Source: Nephrocerus scutellatus
Lineage: Eukaryota > Arthropoda > Insecta > Diptera > Pipunculidae
Direction of reading: 5' to 3'
Assembly: GCA_947095585.1 (NCBI GenBank)
Contig: OX352762.1
Location: 118,140,930-118,204,929 of the forward strand
DNA length: 64,000 nt
Both the position numbers and the translations under genes were made by a program. Of the stretch, positions 44,650-56,364 are shown piece by piece; position 1 is the stretch's first letter, and every line of letters begins with the position of its first letter. The notes beneath the pieces were generated by a model. That model ran no database searches. It was given only the letters and a program-made list of their open reading frames with translations, and was not told the DNA's origin.

Positions 44650-46560
44650 ATCGTTGAATCATGTGAGGCTTTGTAAGAAGCGCAAGAGACTACTAATGCC
44701 AATATTTGTAAGGCCACTAAGGTTATTATAAAATAATTCTCTTAGATGGATCTTACAGTTTTGAAAGAGGGCTGGGCATGTACAGAGAAGGTCGAGAGTG
44801 GTCACTTCCTCTTCCTTGTCTATGCAGCTTCTACAGAAGTCGGTTGAGAACATGCCGAGCCTTGCTCGTTGAACCATTTGGAGCTTTGTATGAAGCGCAG
44901 AACTACTAATGCCAATATTTGTAAGGGCACTAAGGTCATTATAAAATAATTCTCTTAGATGGAGCTTACAGTTTTGAAAGAGGGCTGGGCATGTACAGAG
45001 AAGGTCGAGAGTGGTCTCTTCCTCTTCCTTGTCTATGCAGCTTCTACAGAAGTCGGTTGAGAACATGCCGAGCCTTGCTCGTTGAACCATTTGGAGCTTT
45101 GTATGAAGCGCAGAACTACTAATGAGTGGTCTCTTCCTCTTTCTTGTCTATGCACCTTCTACAGAAGTCGTTTGAGAACGTGCGGAGCCTTGCTACATGC
45201 TTGTCTATTAGACAGACACCTATTATAGAGAGATCAAACACTTGGAGCGTATTGGATCCAGCTTGGGTCAGATCTGCTTTGTCGCTAGACAGGTTGCTCC
45301 GTTTTACCGCCTACGGTTACTTTTCGCGGTAGTATCATGCTTTGTCATGAGTTTACATGTTGGAATAGGTATGCCTAAGGTGTTATTTTCAGGTAAAAGT
45401 GTAGTTCCATGTTTGGCGACCTCATCAGCCTTACAACTTCACTGAATATCTCTATGGTAAGGCACCCAACACATGTCAATGTTGAACTGCTCCGCCATCT
45501 CCTTGATCGATGATCGAATGTGAGATGATCGCTAGTTTAGGGCTACACCAGAGTTCGTAGAGACTGGTTCCAAGGATTTCAACGCTGCTTGGCTATCCGA
45601 GAAGATGCGGATATCCTTAGCGTAAATGACATTCCTATTCAACCAATATAATGTTTCTTTATTTGTCATTGTCTGAAAGACGGTACAGTAATTAGGAAGA
45701 CGGAAAGAGTGACAAAGATTTCGCTTTTTTGAAAGAACGCCTCCGCCAACTCCATCTTCAGTTTTTGATCCGTCTGTGTAAAAATGTATGTATTCATCTT
45801 CCAAATGAGCGCCTTCTTCCCAGAATGATCTGGAGGTTTGGTGATTTGGAAGTTTTTCTTGAAATGGAGTTGCAGAATGGTTTAGTCTATGCTGTCTGAT
45901 ATCCTGACTAAATTCAGGGTAGACGAATGAGCGATTTCATTTCAAGTCCACTGGGCATTGATCAAATAGCCGAGCTAGCAACAGCTACTTGCCTGCTTAA
46001 AATATCGAATGGCGTACCTAAGGTTGAACAGAATGTCTAGTGCGGCGGAGGGAATTGTGCGAAGTGCTCAGCTCATACATAAACAAGCTTTTCTTTGGAC
46101 TTTGCTTAGTTTGTCACGATTTACTGCTTTATCTAAGGCAGTCCACCATACAACCACACCATATAGAAGTGTAGGTCTTAGTACCGCTGTATATAGCCAA
46201 TGAGTGATATGGAGTTGACCACAATTGCTCCCAATAGCTTTTTGGCATGAGAAGAGTGCCCCTATGGCTTTACGAACTTTTTCTTGTATGTTTGGCTTTC
46301 AGTTTAGCTTTCTATCCAGAATAAGACCCATATATTTAGCTTCATCAGAGAAAGCTAAGCTAATACCCTTAATAGAGGGAGGAGATTTTGTATTTCCTTG
46401 TCTGAGGACAAGTTCAGTTTTATAGGGGTTACCCCTAAGCCGCAACGATCTGAACATCTCGTTAGCTTGTTAAGGGCATTTTGTATGTGTTCCTTAAAGG
46501 TATGAGTGTGCTTTCCTAAGACGGCAATAACAACGTCGTCCTCATGATCATGCGATCACT
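44650..46560 (-). pseudogene. LOA/I-like LINE: RT palm end, RNase H and C-terminus
   Basis: Minus-strand reading from 46560: HEDDVVIAVLGKHTHTFKEH (YADD box, first residue lost), CGLGVTPIK, GISLAFSDEAKYMGLILDRK, LNWKPNIQEKVRKAIGALF, TAVLRPTLLYGVVVWWTAL and KVQRKACLC (thumb), with frameshifts. The RNase H domain is at 45804-45532 (YTDGSKTEDGVGGGV, TNKETLYWL with the glutamate helix changed, IRIFSDSQAALKSL). The C-terminal knuckle follows, CRSCIDKEEEETTLDLLCTCPAL, ending at a stop near 44660. That C-terminal segment is tandemly repeated (next entry). 5' truncated in the palm. Known: RT followed by RNase H and Cys/His knuckle is the LOA/I/R1-group layout. Confidence 0.83.
44691..45123 (-). repeat. 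213-bp tandem duplication in the LINE C-terminus
   Basis: TACTAATG recurs at 44691, 44904 and 45117, exactly 213 bp apart, and the two complete units are nearly identical. A third, truncated and more diverged unit follows to about 45195. 213 bp is 71 codons, so the frame is kept across the junction: 44659-45090 is one 143-codon frame with two copies of the zinc-knuckle segment. Confidence 0.88.
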
Positions 46561-46599
46561 ACGCAGCCCTCCCTTTTCAAGCAAATCAGCAGCTCTTCA

Positions 46600-48125
46600 C
46601 GACTAAAACCATAGAAGGGGGAATAGGAATCCACCTTAAGCGGTTTTTCTGCAGAGGTAGACGTCACACCCAGTTTTAAATTAATAATCTGGCTTGTGAG
46701 AAGAAGATTAATCAGCTCGCTAAGTGAGTCGTTGCGATAGCAAATGTGTTGACGTTAGGCTCTGGCCCACAACAGTCTGCCACGCGAAATATTTTTATTG
46801 CTGTTTCTACGAGTCGCAATAATTATAATAAAGTAAAATGAAATAGCTGTGAACATTTAATTTAGATAATGGCATGTCTGAACTGTCGAAGTCGAGTGCA
46901 TCAATCAGTCGAGACTACTTTGCTATATTCGCCCTTTAAACTTGTAAAGGTATGTACCTGAGCAATTCCATTGATTGCACTTTGAGCGTAAAAAATCAAT
47001 ATTGGCTATCACTTTCACGCAACCAATATGCATTGCATCAGTGATACAAAAATTGATAACGCGCAAACTGTATTTAAATAACAAGCGAAGAAAGCAGACT
47101 GCCTTCTGACGTCACTGTATTTGAGTTGTGTAATGCTGAATTGTTTATCCTTTCTCTATCGTCATCAGAATGGAAATGTAAAGGGTTATTTGCATCATTT
47201 GTATTCATCTATTCGAATTAATTGCTCCTTTGTGAAAGGAAACGAATAAAGTGAATGACCTTATATATTAATTACCCAAGAGGACGAATCGCTCCTGAAG
47301 GAATTCTCACTTCACTTCCATGATATGAAAATTAAATGCACTTTCTAATTTGCTCAGATTACGCTGCAGGACGGACTATACGAATTCAGCTTTATAGCTC
47401 TTGAATAAGCAATGTGACGTAATTTCAGTAAGGTGCGGTGACGTCAACAGTTTACACAGTTCTATGTGTATTTTCTGGTCGGTGGAATTGTAGGAGTCTA
47501 ATGAATAATTTAGGGAATGCAACTATATATTACGTATTTTGTTTATTTGTTTTGAAGTTTCTCTATTTCACAGTTGTTCTTGTCTTTGCCGCAACGAAAG
47601 AAATGGACTTTAATTGCTCACATTCCATCTACAGATTAAATTTTTGAGCATTGGTGGCATAGACTTGAAGAAAACTAGGAAGTGAATCCTGAATTTATTT
47701 TAGTTGTTTGTCTATAACATTCTGAAAGACAGACAGAAATTGTACGTCACTCTAAAAGAATTTTTTTTAACTTTTATTTATCTTGACTTGACCCCTTTTT
47801 GTCTGTATTTTCGACTACTTTGAGGTTCTTTTTTAATCACCTTCCACACGACCTAGAGAGCTGAAAAGAAAATACATTGAAATAGCACCGACCTCAAAAA
47901 CAGATATTTTGGCGATTATTACCAAAAATAGAGGACTGTGTAGTTGTAGCAACTCCAGGTCTGAAACGAAATCAAGAGGAAACCCTGCAAACATTAAACT
48001 CTCATTCACAGTACAAATATGCCTATTTAATTTTGCAGTGTACCTAAATTAACCAAAGGATAATGGCAAGTAAAGAAGATAGAAAATAAAAGTTCCAATA
48101 CTAATGAGTTGAACTAAAGGAGGTA
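46600..48125. other. Unannotated interval
   Basis: No gene recognised. The frame at 47438-47647 contains a hydrophobic run but no family motif and AT-rich composition. Confidence 0.4.
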
Positions 48126-48130
48126 CATAG

Positions 48131-49240
48131 TCATCGAGTTATGTTGGCAGGCCAAGAAAGGAGGTCGCACCAACAGGGTTGGACCACAGATCTGCAACAT
48201 CCAAATCCGTTGGGTGAAGGGGGCAGAGGAATAGGTGGTTGGTAGTATTGGTGCCTTGGGTACAGTCGGGCCAGAGGCGAGGCGAGACTTAAATGTTGAT
48301 GAAGACTGGGGAGGAGGAGTGTCTGTAAAGATTTGGCTACAGGAGAGAGCAGCAAAATTGGTCTATAAGACGATCCTTCGTGGGCGCGTTTGCCAGGTTT
48401 TAAGACTGGAACTATCCTGCAATTTTCCATACGTTTGGTGTGGTGAGGTTTTCCATGGTTAGGTTGAAGATTTTTGCTGGACAATCCAGGCTGGAGTTAT
48501 GTTCGACGAATTGTCGTGAAAATGTGATGCGCATTTTTTACTGCTGTCGTATTGGTGCGGTCATTGAATGAGATTGAGGTTAGGCCCTGAGATTGGGATT
48601 TCCCAGAAAGACCTTTGACCGTTGACCAGAGCTTTTTGGATCCTAGCGTGCAGTTCTCAAGATAACTCAGCCACTTGGATCGCCGGTGATCGGTAATCAG
48701 TTTTTGTATGTCCTTGGTTAGCTAAGTAACTCGAGGGTCAGCAGGATCCGTAATTTTTAGTTGGTCGCGACGCTCGGCAAGCCGGAGGGCTTTCGGTGGA
48801 AAGGATGGAATGACTTTTTTGATTCTTCCGGCGGGCATGAATCTTTTTTGCGGCACGAACTACAATGTCACGGAAAGCCTTCTCACCAGCTATAGCGTTC
48901 AGTGGATAAGGCAACTGGTGTAATTTTATATCGACGAAATCAACAAAACCTTGCCTTTGTTGGCTTTGTTGACAAAGGATATGACAAAGTTGTCTGGTCT
49001 ATCCACTGTGATCACAATGGGGATGTGATCAGAGCTAAGCGCGGGTTCTGCTTGCAATGAAAGGGAACCTAATAGCGAGGTGAGCTAAAGTACGTAGCGT
49101 TGATCCTGGTGGGAAAATCTTCATTCAAAATGACAATGTCAGTTTCTTCTAATGCGTCCACAATGCAGTTTCCAGTACCTGATTCTGGGACTTTGACTTG
49201 ATCCCGACTCTAATTAGTAGGATGTAGAGTAGGCTTGCCG
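48131..49240 (-). pseudogene. Jockey-like LINE: endonuclease end to RT fingers
   Basis: Minus-strand reading from about 49200: degraded endonuclease C-terminus (IVITVDRPDNF near 49015-48990, preceded by an SSDHIPI-type box), the linker AGEKAFRDIVVRAAKK (about 48900-48850), SKKLWSTVKGLSGKS (about 48640-48590), SISFNDRTNTTAVKNA, FTTIRRT. Then comes the open frame 48484-48131 with RIVPVLKPGKRAHEGSSYRP, LLSPVAKSLQTLLLPSL and a frameshifted HQHGF-type box. Known: this succession is typical of Jockey-group LINEs. It stops before the catalytic palm. The left edge at about 48131 has no tail, so the copy is truncated on both sides. Confidence 0.8.
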
Positions 49241-49244
49241 GGAG

Positions 49245-50170
49245 GCCCACTCTGAAAGCAAAAAAAAAAAATAAGTATGCATGCAAAGCCAAATAAAGCA
49301 AATGTAAGAAATAGATCCAGGTGATCCAATCTCAAACCTGTTGTTGTGTTGACGACCTTTGGCCCAATGTCTTGATATTGAGGTCCTTTCGGTGCATAGA
49401 ACCAATCGTCGTGGAAAGGAGAAGACTGTGTGGCGTGTTTCGTTGTATACATAAAAGTTTGTACCCGAAAAATGCATTTTTTTGTATTTACTTGTTTGGT
49501 TTCAATCTTTGTTCAATACAAAATAATGGGATTAACAGGATAATTCAAGCAATCAGCAATAAAATGAAAATTCAATTTATAAACAATAGTCTATGTTCTA
49601 GCACATACTTCCATACTAAATCTATGCAGTCCAAATAAGACAACAAGCCGTTGTAATATTTATAAGACCTTGTGCTCTTGAGAAATCGGCACAATAAATT
49701 GTAATAATTGTTGTGGTTAATACGAAGAAAACCACCCTAGAGCACTCAGACCATCGGTTCATTGTTTATACTTGTTCCCAGTGAGTGCACTATACAAATT
49801 TCTTCGTTACCTTTAGATAGCTAAGAACTTGATGTAGTTGCAACGATCCAAGTACTCGTTATTATATCCCGTCGTAAAATGTTATACCTGAAAAAATCAG
49901 TAGAGCTACAATAGAAATATAAAGCTGTTTCCCCTTCCTGCAGGCAGAACTTACATATTAGATCCAATATAAATCTCAACTTGAACATATGACTTCCAGT
50001 TGGGTTATGATCTGTAAGTTGTCGGTGTTTTTGTTCGACCTCCACAAATTGCTTGGTAGTTCTACATGCATGTATGCAGTTCCAACGTTCTTATAAAAAC
50101 CTTTTAATACCCGAACAAACAACTAAAAGGTTAAACAATTTTCTTCAAAATACGAACTACATTTTTATTA
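49245..50170. other. Unannotated interval
   Basis: A-run at 49260-49272. Short frames on both strands without motifs. Confidence 0.4.
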
Positions 50171-50176
50171 GAAGCT

Positions 50177-50497
50177 ATCTTAAATACCCAGCGTTGCCCG
50201 GCTGCCCCACTATACACTGTCCTCACCGCACTACCCCTATCTAATTGACCACCTACCTTAAGATAGCCCAACCCCCTCTCAATCGGCAAAAAATATCACC
50301 TCTATTTATTATGTGCTCGGTTTTCAAGACAATCTCTTACAAACAATACCTTACCACCACCATGTCAACCACCTACGATGTTTGTATCCAGCCCAACTGT
50401 CTCCACCACATCCAAAGGTTTCAGTTTTCTCGGATGAACGGTCTTCCAGTTAAGCGTGAACAGACATACAGACAAAATTTCATTTTTATATATTAAG
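50177..50497 (+). mobile_element. Non-autonomous repeat N1, copy 1
   Basis: Begins TAAATACCCAGCGTTGCCCGG and ends CAGACATACAGAC followed by TTTCATTTTTATATATTAAGA. Non-coding, C-rich interior. The same start/end style recurs in the copy directly after it. The family resembles widespread insect elements with a CCCGG-(C)TTCGC start and an ACAGAC...TATATA end, sometimes classed as Helitron-like; I could not verify the class. The CC-rich frames inside are not genes. Confidence 0.5.
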
Positions 50498-50504
50498 ACT
50501 AGCT

Positions 50505-50881
50505 GTTCTCGGGCGATTCACTACCCCGCCTTCCTCTTACCTTCGTGGGCCGATATTAACCATTACATTTTCTATAGCTTTTAATCAAGAAATACTACCA
50601 TTTTCTTCAACAACACTTTTTGTGTAAATTGATATAACAAATAACCAAACTAAAAAAAAGAATTACGGTTCGAGTCGTGAGCTATGGTAAAGAAATCGCA
50701 CATCAAAAATATTTTCAATTTTTCCAGAATTTTCCGGGCAACTTTTCCAATTTTACTTTTTACAAAAACCTTGTTCGGTAAATTACGAATCACGAAAACA
50801 AAAAGTGAGCCAAATCGGTTCAGCCGTTCTATGGTGATGCGCTTACAAACGAACAGCATTTAATTTTTATTTACATAGATA
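50505..50881 (+). mobile_element. Non-autonomous repeat N1, copy 2
   Basis: Starts AGACTAGCTGTTCTCGGGCG and ends TTACAAACGAACAGC, TTTAATTTTTATTTACATAGAT. Its full length aligns with the reverse complement of 57783-58160: GACTAGC, the TTTCTTTACCATAG/GCGAC-type middle, TTTTTCCAGAATTTTCC-GG-AACTTTTCC, TTGTTCGG-AA and AAATCGGTTCAGCCG. Only about 8 bp separate it from copy 1. Confidence 0.65.
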
Positions 50882-51538
50882 AATTTCCCTTAGAATATAA
50901 GAATGCGAAAAACTTTTTGCTTTTCCTTGTGAATGACTTAACTAAGTGTTCGTTTGATAGTTATCCGGTATTACTCCCATAGCACGTAACATTTACCTTT
51001 GAATGTCGTGAAAGAGGTAAATTAGAACACATTTCGAATATTGCTCTCTGGGGTACGATGCAAATTTCATATAAAATGGTTATATTGAGCAAGCAAGTAT
51101 AAAGTAAATGCAATTTGTGTGACTTTTACTCTGTGCTTTCAGGTGGACAAAGAATCCTGCTGCGCAATGCAATTGCTTTTGGGAAAGACAGTACTGCTGG
51201 TGCAAGAATCTTCGATCAAACACATACTTGCAAATATCAAAATGTGAAGCATATGGAAGAATGGGTAAACTTGCAGTCATAGTACTGCCATAAAGAAAAC
51301 GACGGATGGTCTATTGAGACGAAATTATTTACCTTTGTAGAAAACCCTTAACGCTTTTATATTTAAACGAAAAATAAAATTTATAAAAAAACTTTTTTTT
51401 TTAAAAAATGCTTTTATTGGTAGAAAAGGTAGAAAATAAAATATGTGCTAGATCTGGAGCAACTAGAACTGTTATAAAATAAATACTGGAATTGCTTTAT
51501 ATATTATGTATATAAAATTTTAATATTATTCAGATGGG
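50882..51538. other. Unannotated interval
   Basis: AT-rich; A/T homopolymer near 51388-51400. No gene recognised. Confidence 0.4.
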
Positions 51539-51539
51539 A

Positions 51540-52720
51540 TAGTAATATGGAGATAACTACAAGACACCCACAAGGACACCCACATAACCTCAAAGACTTC
51601 CAAAACACCCCGAAAGGACCCTAAAAGGACTCTCTAAAAATAAACCCTCAAACCACCCTCAATATCACCTTCAAGACCCCGTTAAGATCACGTTACAACC
51701 CCCATCAATATTTCATCAAAACCTCCATAAACCCCACCTTAAGATTCCGCTAAGACAGCCTCAAAACACTCTCAAGGCCCAACTTTAGAACACCTTAAAA
51801 CTCCCTCAAGACTGCACTCATGACGCTCTCGAAAACCCCTCAAGATCCCTTCCAGACCACCCAATATACCCTGAAAAACCTTCACATAAGAACCCCCCAA
51901 AACCCTCCTAAGACCCCACTCAGGATCCTCTCAAACACCCTCAAGTCCCCTTTTAAACCCCCTTAAGACCCCCACAAATCCCTCTTAAGACTCTACTCAA
52001 GACACTCCCAAAAAACCCTCAAGATCTCCTCAAGACCACCTAAAGACCCCCTCAGGTCCTCACTAAGGATCCTTGCAAAACCCCCTCGGGACCTCCTTCA
52101 AGACTACCCGACTATCCCAAGACAACCTGAAACCCCTTTAGGGTTCCATTAAGAGCCCCTCATAACAGTCTCAAGACCACCTAAAAACTCCCTTAAGGTT
52201 CCCCTCACGACCCTCTTAAGACCTCCTCAATAACTACTTAAGACTCCCTAAATACCCTCTGAAGATCCACTCAGAAAAGCCTCAAGACCTCCCTCAAAAC
52301 GCCCTTAACACTCCTTAAGGACTACGTTACGTCCCCCTTCAGAACTCCAATCAAGGCTCCCTCAAACTATCGTCAAACCCCCACAAAATCCCCCAAAGAC
52401 CATCTGACTCCCTCAAAGCGCCCTCAAGCCCTCAATACCACCCTCAAGACCACTCCAGATCCTTTGATAACCCCCTCAAAACCACCTCAAGACCCATCAA
52501 ATCCACCCTCAAGGCCGCCTCAAGTAACCCCTTTAATACTTCCATAACATCATGTCAAGACGCCATCAAAATTACCCCAAAAGCTTATCAACATCACACT
52601 CAAAACCCTTTTAAACCCACTCAAAACCCTCTCTAGACCCACCTGAAGGCCCCATCATGACTCACCTCAAAACCCACCTCAAGACCCACCTGAAGACCAC
52701 CAAAAGACCCCAGAAAAGTA
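51540..52720 (+). repeat. G/T-poor degenerate minisatellite-like tract
   Basis: For almost 1.2 kb the plus strand is dominated by A and C in variants of CCCTCAAGACC at intervals of about 10-14 bp, with strong strand asymmetry. No unit is conserved enough to give a period by eye. There is no open frame of note. The same motif reappears between the composite units at 53690-54020. Confidence 0.8.
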
Positions 52721-52782
52721 CTAACTCAAAAATGCGTACGAGACTTACTCCCAGATTTGGAATGAAAAAAGCGTGACAGAAT

Positions 52783-53668
52783 GTACAGAAAGACAGAAAG
52801 ACAGAAAGGCAGAAAGACAGAAAGACAGAAAGACAGAAAGACAGAAAGACAGAAAGACAGAAAGACAGAAAGACAGAAAGACAGAAAGACAGAAAGACAG
52901 AAAGACAGAAAGACATAAAGACAGAAAGACAGAAAGACAGAAAGATAGAAAGACAGATAGACCGAATGACAGAAAGACAGAAAGACAGAAAGACAGAAAG
53001 ACAGAAAAACAGAAAGACAGAAAGACTGAAAGACAGAAAGACAGAAAGACAGAAAAACAGAAAGACAGAAAAACAGAAAGACAGAAAGACAGAAAGACAG
53101 AAAAAGAGAAAGACAGAAAGACAGAAAGACAGAAAGACAGAAAGACAGAAAGACAGAAAGACAGAAAGACAGAAAGACAGAAAGACAGAAAGACAGAAAG
53201 ACAGAAAGACAGAAAGACAGAAAGACAGAAAGACCGAAAGACAGAAAGACTGAAAGGCAGAAAGACAGAAAGACAGAAAAACAGAAAGACAGAAAGACTG
53301 AAAGACAGAAAGACAGAAAAAGAGAAAGACAGAAAGACAGAAAGACAGAAAGACAGAAAGACAGAAAGACAGAAAGACAGAAAGACAGAAAGACAGAAAG
53401 ACAGAAAGACAGAAAAAGAGAAAGACAGAAAGACAGAAAGACAGAAAGACAGAAAGACAGAAAGACAGAAAGACAGAAAGACAGAAAGACAGAAAGACAG
53501 AAAGACAGAAAGACAGAACGACAGATAGACAGAAAGACAGAAAGACAGAAAGACAGAAAGACAGAAAGACAGAAAGACAGAAAGACAGAAAGACAGAAAG
53601 ACAGAAAGACAGAAAGACAAAAAGACAGAAAGACAGAAAGACAGAAAGACAGAAAGACGGAAAGACAG
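52783..53668 (+). repeat. Octanucleotide microsatellite (AGACAGAA)n, about 110 units
   Basis: Nearly uninterrupted 8-bp repeat with scattered substitutions (AGAAAAAC, AGACTGAA, AGAAAAAG). Because 8 is not a multiple of 3, every frame cycles through the same 8 residues every 24 bases; this creates long frames of 251-386 codons on both strands (Asp-Arg-Lys-Thr-Glu-Arg-Gln-Lys on plus, Phe/Leu/Ser/Cys/Val on minus) that are artefacts. Confidence 0.97.
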
Positions 53669-53689
53669 ACACAGGCAGGTTAATATAAA

Positions 53690-54175
53690 AGCATTTAATA
53701 AATCTCTCTCAAGATCCCACTTAATAATAAAATTAGGCGCGACAGACCATTGCGTTCCAAGTCTTTGCTTATTGCAACCATTTGTGTTGAGCATGTATAT
53801 TTTTGCATACAAATGGAGGAGGAGATCCCTCAAGACTCCATAAGAACATTCGTCACGAATACGCCTTCGAAAAGTTTTCCAAAAAAATGCGTACAAGACC
53901 GTCAACTCACAGCATTAGAATGAAACAGCGTGACAGAATGACATATAAGACCCTGTTAAAACCACCTAAAGATCCCCTTAAGACCACCCCAGACCCCATA
54001 GGAACACTCCTCAAGCCCCGCCTCCTAAAAATCTTCCACAAAAACCCATACGAGACCGTAAACTCACAGCATAAGAATGAAAACAGCGTGACAGAAGGAC
54101 ATATAAACCGACAGAAAGAAAGACATAGGCAAGTTAATATAAATAAAAGCATATAATAAACTAATATCCAACGTG
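53690..54175 (+). repeat. Two further copies of the composite unit around the octanucleotide tract
   Basis: The sequence left of the microsatellite (52730-52785: AAAATGCGTACGAGAC, then AGCGTGACAGAATG) recurs at 53885-53942 and, more loosely, at 54040-54100. The sequence right of it (53665-53700: AGACACAGGCAGGTTAATATAAAAGCAT) recurs at 54120-54160. The units are separated by the CCCTCAAGACC-type tract. So the microsatellite is one element of a unit present three times, in which the octanucleotide part is expanded only in the first. Confidence 0.75.
53737..53818 (-). mobile_element. SINE S1, 3' fragment
   Basis: Minus-strand copy of the last 80 bp of the SINE: the terminal hairpin arms around CATTTGTGTTGAGCATGTAT and the final GGTCTGTCGCGC. 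It sits inside the CCCTCAAGACC tract between composite units 1 and 2. Confidence 0.75.
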
Positions 54176-54179
54176 TCAA

Positions 54180-55900
54180 ACAAACTGACAATATTTAAGG
54201 TAAATCAGTTTTTATAGAAAAATTAAAGTGAGTGAAAAATAGACACAGTACTTTAAGGTTGCAACTATTTACACTAGAAAGACATTGCAGTAAAATTTCG
54301 CAAGAAGATATTTTGCTATGATGTGCGTCGTGGGATTATAATGAGCCACAACTCTATGTAGTTACAGCAGTCAAGGACTTGCCATTCAATGGCTTTATTT
54401 TTCAAACTATTTCTTAAAAAAAGGAAGCACAAATAAACACGATAATCATTTGGGATTCATGGGTTTTAGAGAAATAAGAAGGAAAATCTCTTAAAAAAGT
54501 GCTCGTAAAGCACCTCTCCTGGGTAGCTAAGGTTAAGTCTGATATCCTCCAACTGCAGAACAAATAACTAAAACACAATGCAGAATAATGGAAGATGCTT
54601 ATATTCTGGAAAAATTTTAATTGTAAAGATTTCACAATTACCCCATCAGATTCGCAAAACAAAAGTATGCACTTATATTTCAGCAGATATATAAAAGAAG
54701 GGATGCGGAACTCTCCAGTTCGATTCCTTCAGTAGATTGAGCAAATTTTAATTTCAAATTTCTCTTCAATTGCCACTTTTCGTTTCAGTGATAATCATTT
54801 TCATTTTAGAAATTCCGAAAGAAAATTCAATTATTATTTGATATTGGTTTTGTTTGTTCACTGATTGAAGTGTTTCAAAGATACTACAATCATTATAAGA
54901 GAAAGGTTTACATTGCACCAAACGAAAATATAACGTTCGTTTTTAAGAAACCCTTATAAATTCAAGCTAAGTCTTAATTCGTATTAAATTGTAATTTTTT
55001 GTGCACTTTAACTATTAATTCACATTATCATATTTTTTCAGCACCTCCTTAATAAACAAAATACATTGTAGGAAAATACATAGATGCGAATAAATTATTT
55101 AGATGAACCTGAATAAAGTGCTAATTAAAAGGGAGGGAAAAGAAGATACGTCTGGTTTGTGTTCAAAAACAAATTTCATTTGAATACACACGAGACTATA
55201 ATATAGACTCCTGCAAGATACTTATGCGTCCTTTAGTTTTCTCGTGAATATATTTAATAGATGCAAGAAAAAGCAAGGAAATATTTAATATATGCTTCCA
55301 AGGAAAAAAATTTGATATGGTAATGTAGATTCACCGCAGTGAGCTGAAAAGGATCTCCAGGGAAAATTATGTCTCTGCTTGATGCAATTTTTGTAGCATG
55401 AAACATTAGACATAAGCATTTAAATGTATTCCCTTTAAGAAGAAAAGATAGAGTGGAATATTTTGAAGAAAAATTTAGGTTATTTAAATGTAATCTTTGA
55501 TTCACTTTGCGCAGAGAAATGTAATAAACATATAAGAGACTACTTTGACTGGAGTGATGAAAAGTACTTAATTTATTGTACCTTACAAGCAAACTAAAAA
55601 GACAAGTGTCGTTCCGGTTTTTGATAATTTGTTACATTTGTTTACTTTAATGTTAATTGATATTCTTAATTCACTTATCTAAGCTCATGAAAGATCAGCC
55701 TTGCGCTTCCTTTTTACCTGGCGTTGAAGAAAGTAATTCTCTACAAATCAAACCAGATACTGGCCCTAGAAGTTGTTTAGCTTTTACAACTATAAAAGCC
55801 TCGATGGCTGTAAAAGACGATAGAAAAATTATCTGCGCAAGAATATCATTTTAACGCAAGAAATTCAGAAGGTCATTTTTTAATGCGAAATTAAGAAAAT
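54180..55900. other. Unannotated interval
   Basis: AT-rich, no recognised gene. The 112-codon minus frame at 55254-55592 has no motif and is probably chance. Confidence 0.4.
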
Positions 55901-56200
55901 GTTAAATGTTAAAATGCCATAGGTAGTAATGCAAAATACTTGCCCACAACCGAAATACGGATCAACAACACAAACAAGTGAATACCAGTGCTTCTTCTGC
56001 TTTTGACGCATTTTCATTAGGGCATTACACCAGTAGGAAAATATTTTATAACATCAACAGTGTACATCAGCATTAATTTGTATCATTTACAGGAGATACG
56101 TATATACGGAAGTATGAAAAAGTGAAAATTTATTCATAGAATGTAATTGAAGGATATGCTAAATCCCTCAACGAAACCTAAACACAAATTGACCGAGACC

Positions 56201-56212
56201 AAGTAGGAGCTT
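56201..56212 (+). repeat. Target-site duplication, left copy
   Basis: AAGTAGGAGCTT; right copy AAGTAAAAGCTT at 56353-56364 (two mismatches). The paralogous empty site near 62741 reads AAGTAGAAGC. Confidence 0.75.
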
Positions 56213-56352
56213 GAGAATAGAAGAGGAAGCAAGATCCCACGAGACCGAGTGGCGTCTCTTGAAACCTCAGGCGATAAATCGAGTTCGTTGGCGGGTGTTT
56301 ATAGAAGCCCTATGCTCCCCCGCGGAGTAAAGGAAAGAAAGAAAGAAAGAAG
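56213..56352 (+). mobile_element. 140-bp LINE 3'-end insertion
   Basis: Closely matches the last 130 bp of the LINE at 6912-8422: GAAGAGGAAGCAAGATCCCA, CTTGAAACCTCAGGCG, TATGCTCCCCCGCG-AGTAAA. It ends in (GAAA)n, here five units. This defines the family's 3' terminus and shows severe 5' truncation. Confidence 0.88.
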
Positions 56353-56364
56353 AAGTAAAAGCTT

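Noticed and set aside
48235..48462. 75-codon plus-strand frame
   Set aside because: Antisense shadow of the Jockey-like RT fragment.
50177..50497. C-rich open frames as coding exons
   Set aside because: They fall inside repeat N1 and lack splice sites or motifs.
52662..53905. Long frames of 251-386 codons on both strands over the octanucleotide tract
   Set aside because: Pure translation of an 8-bp repeat, open in several frames at once; no start context, no non-repeat domain.
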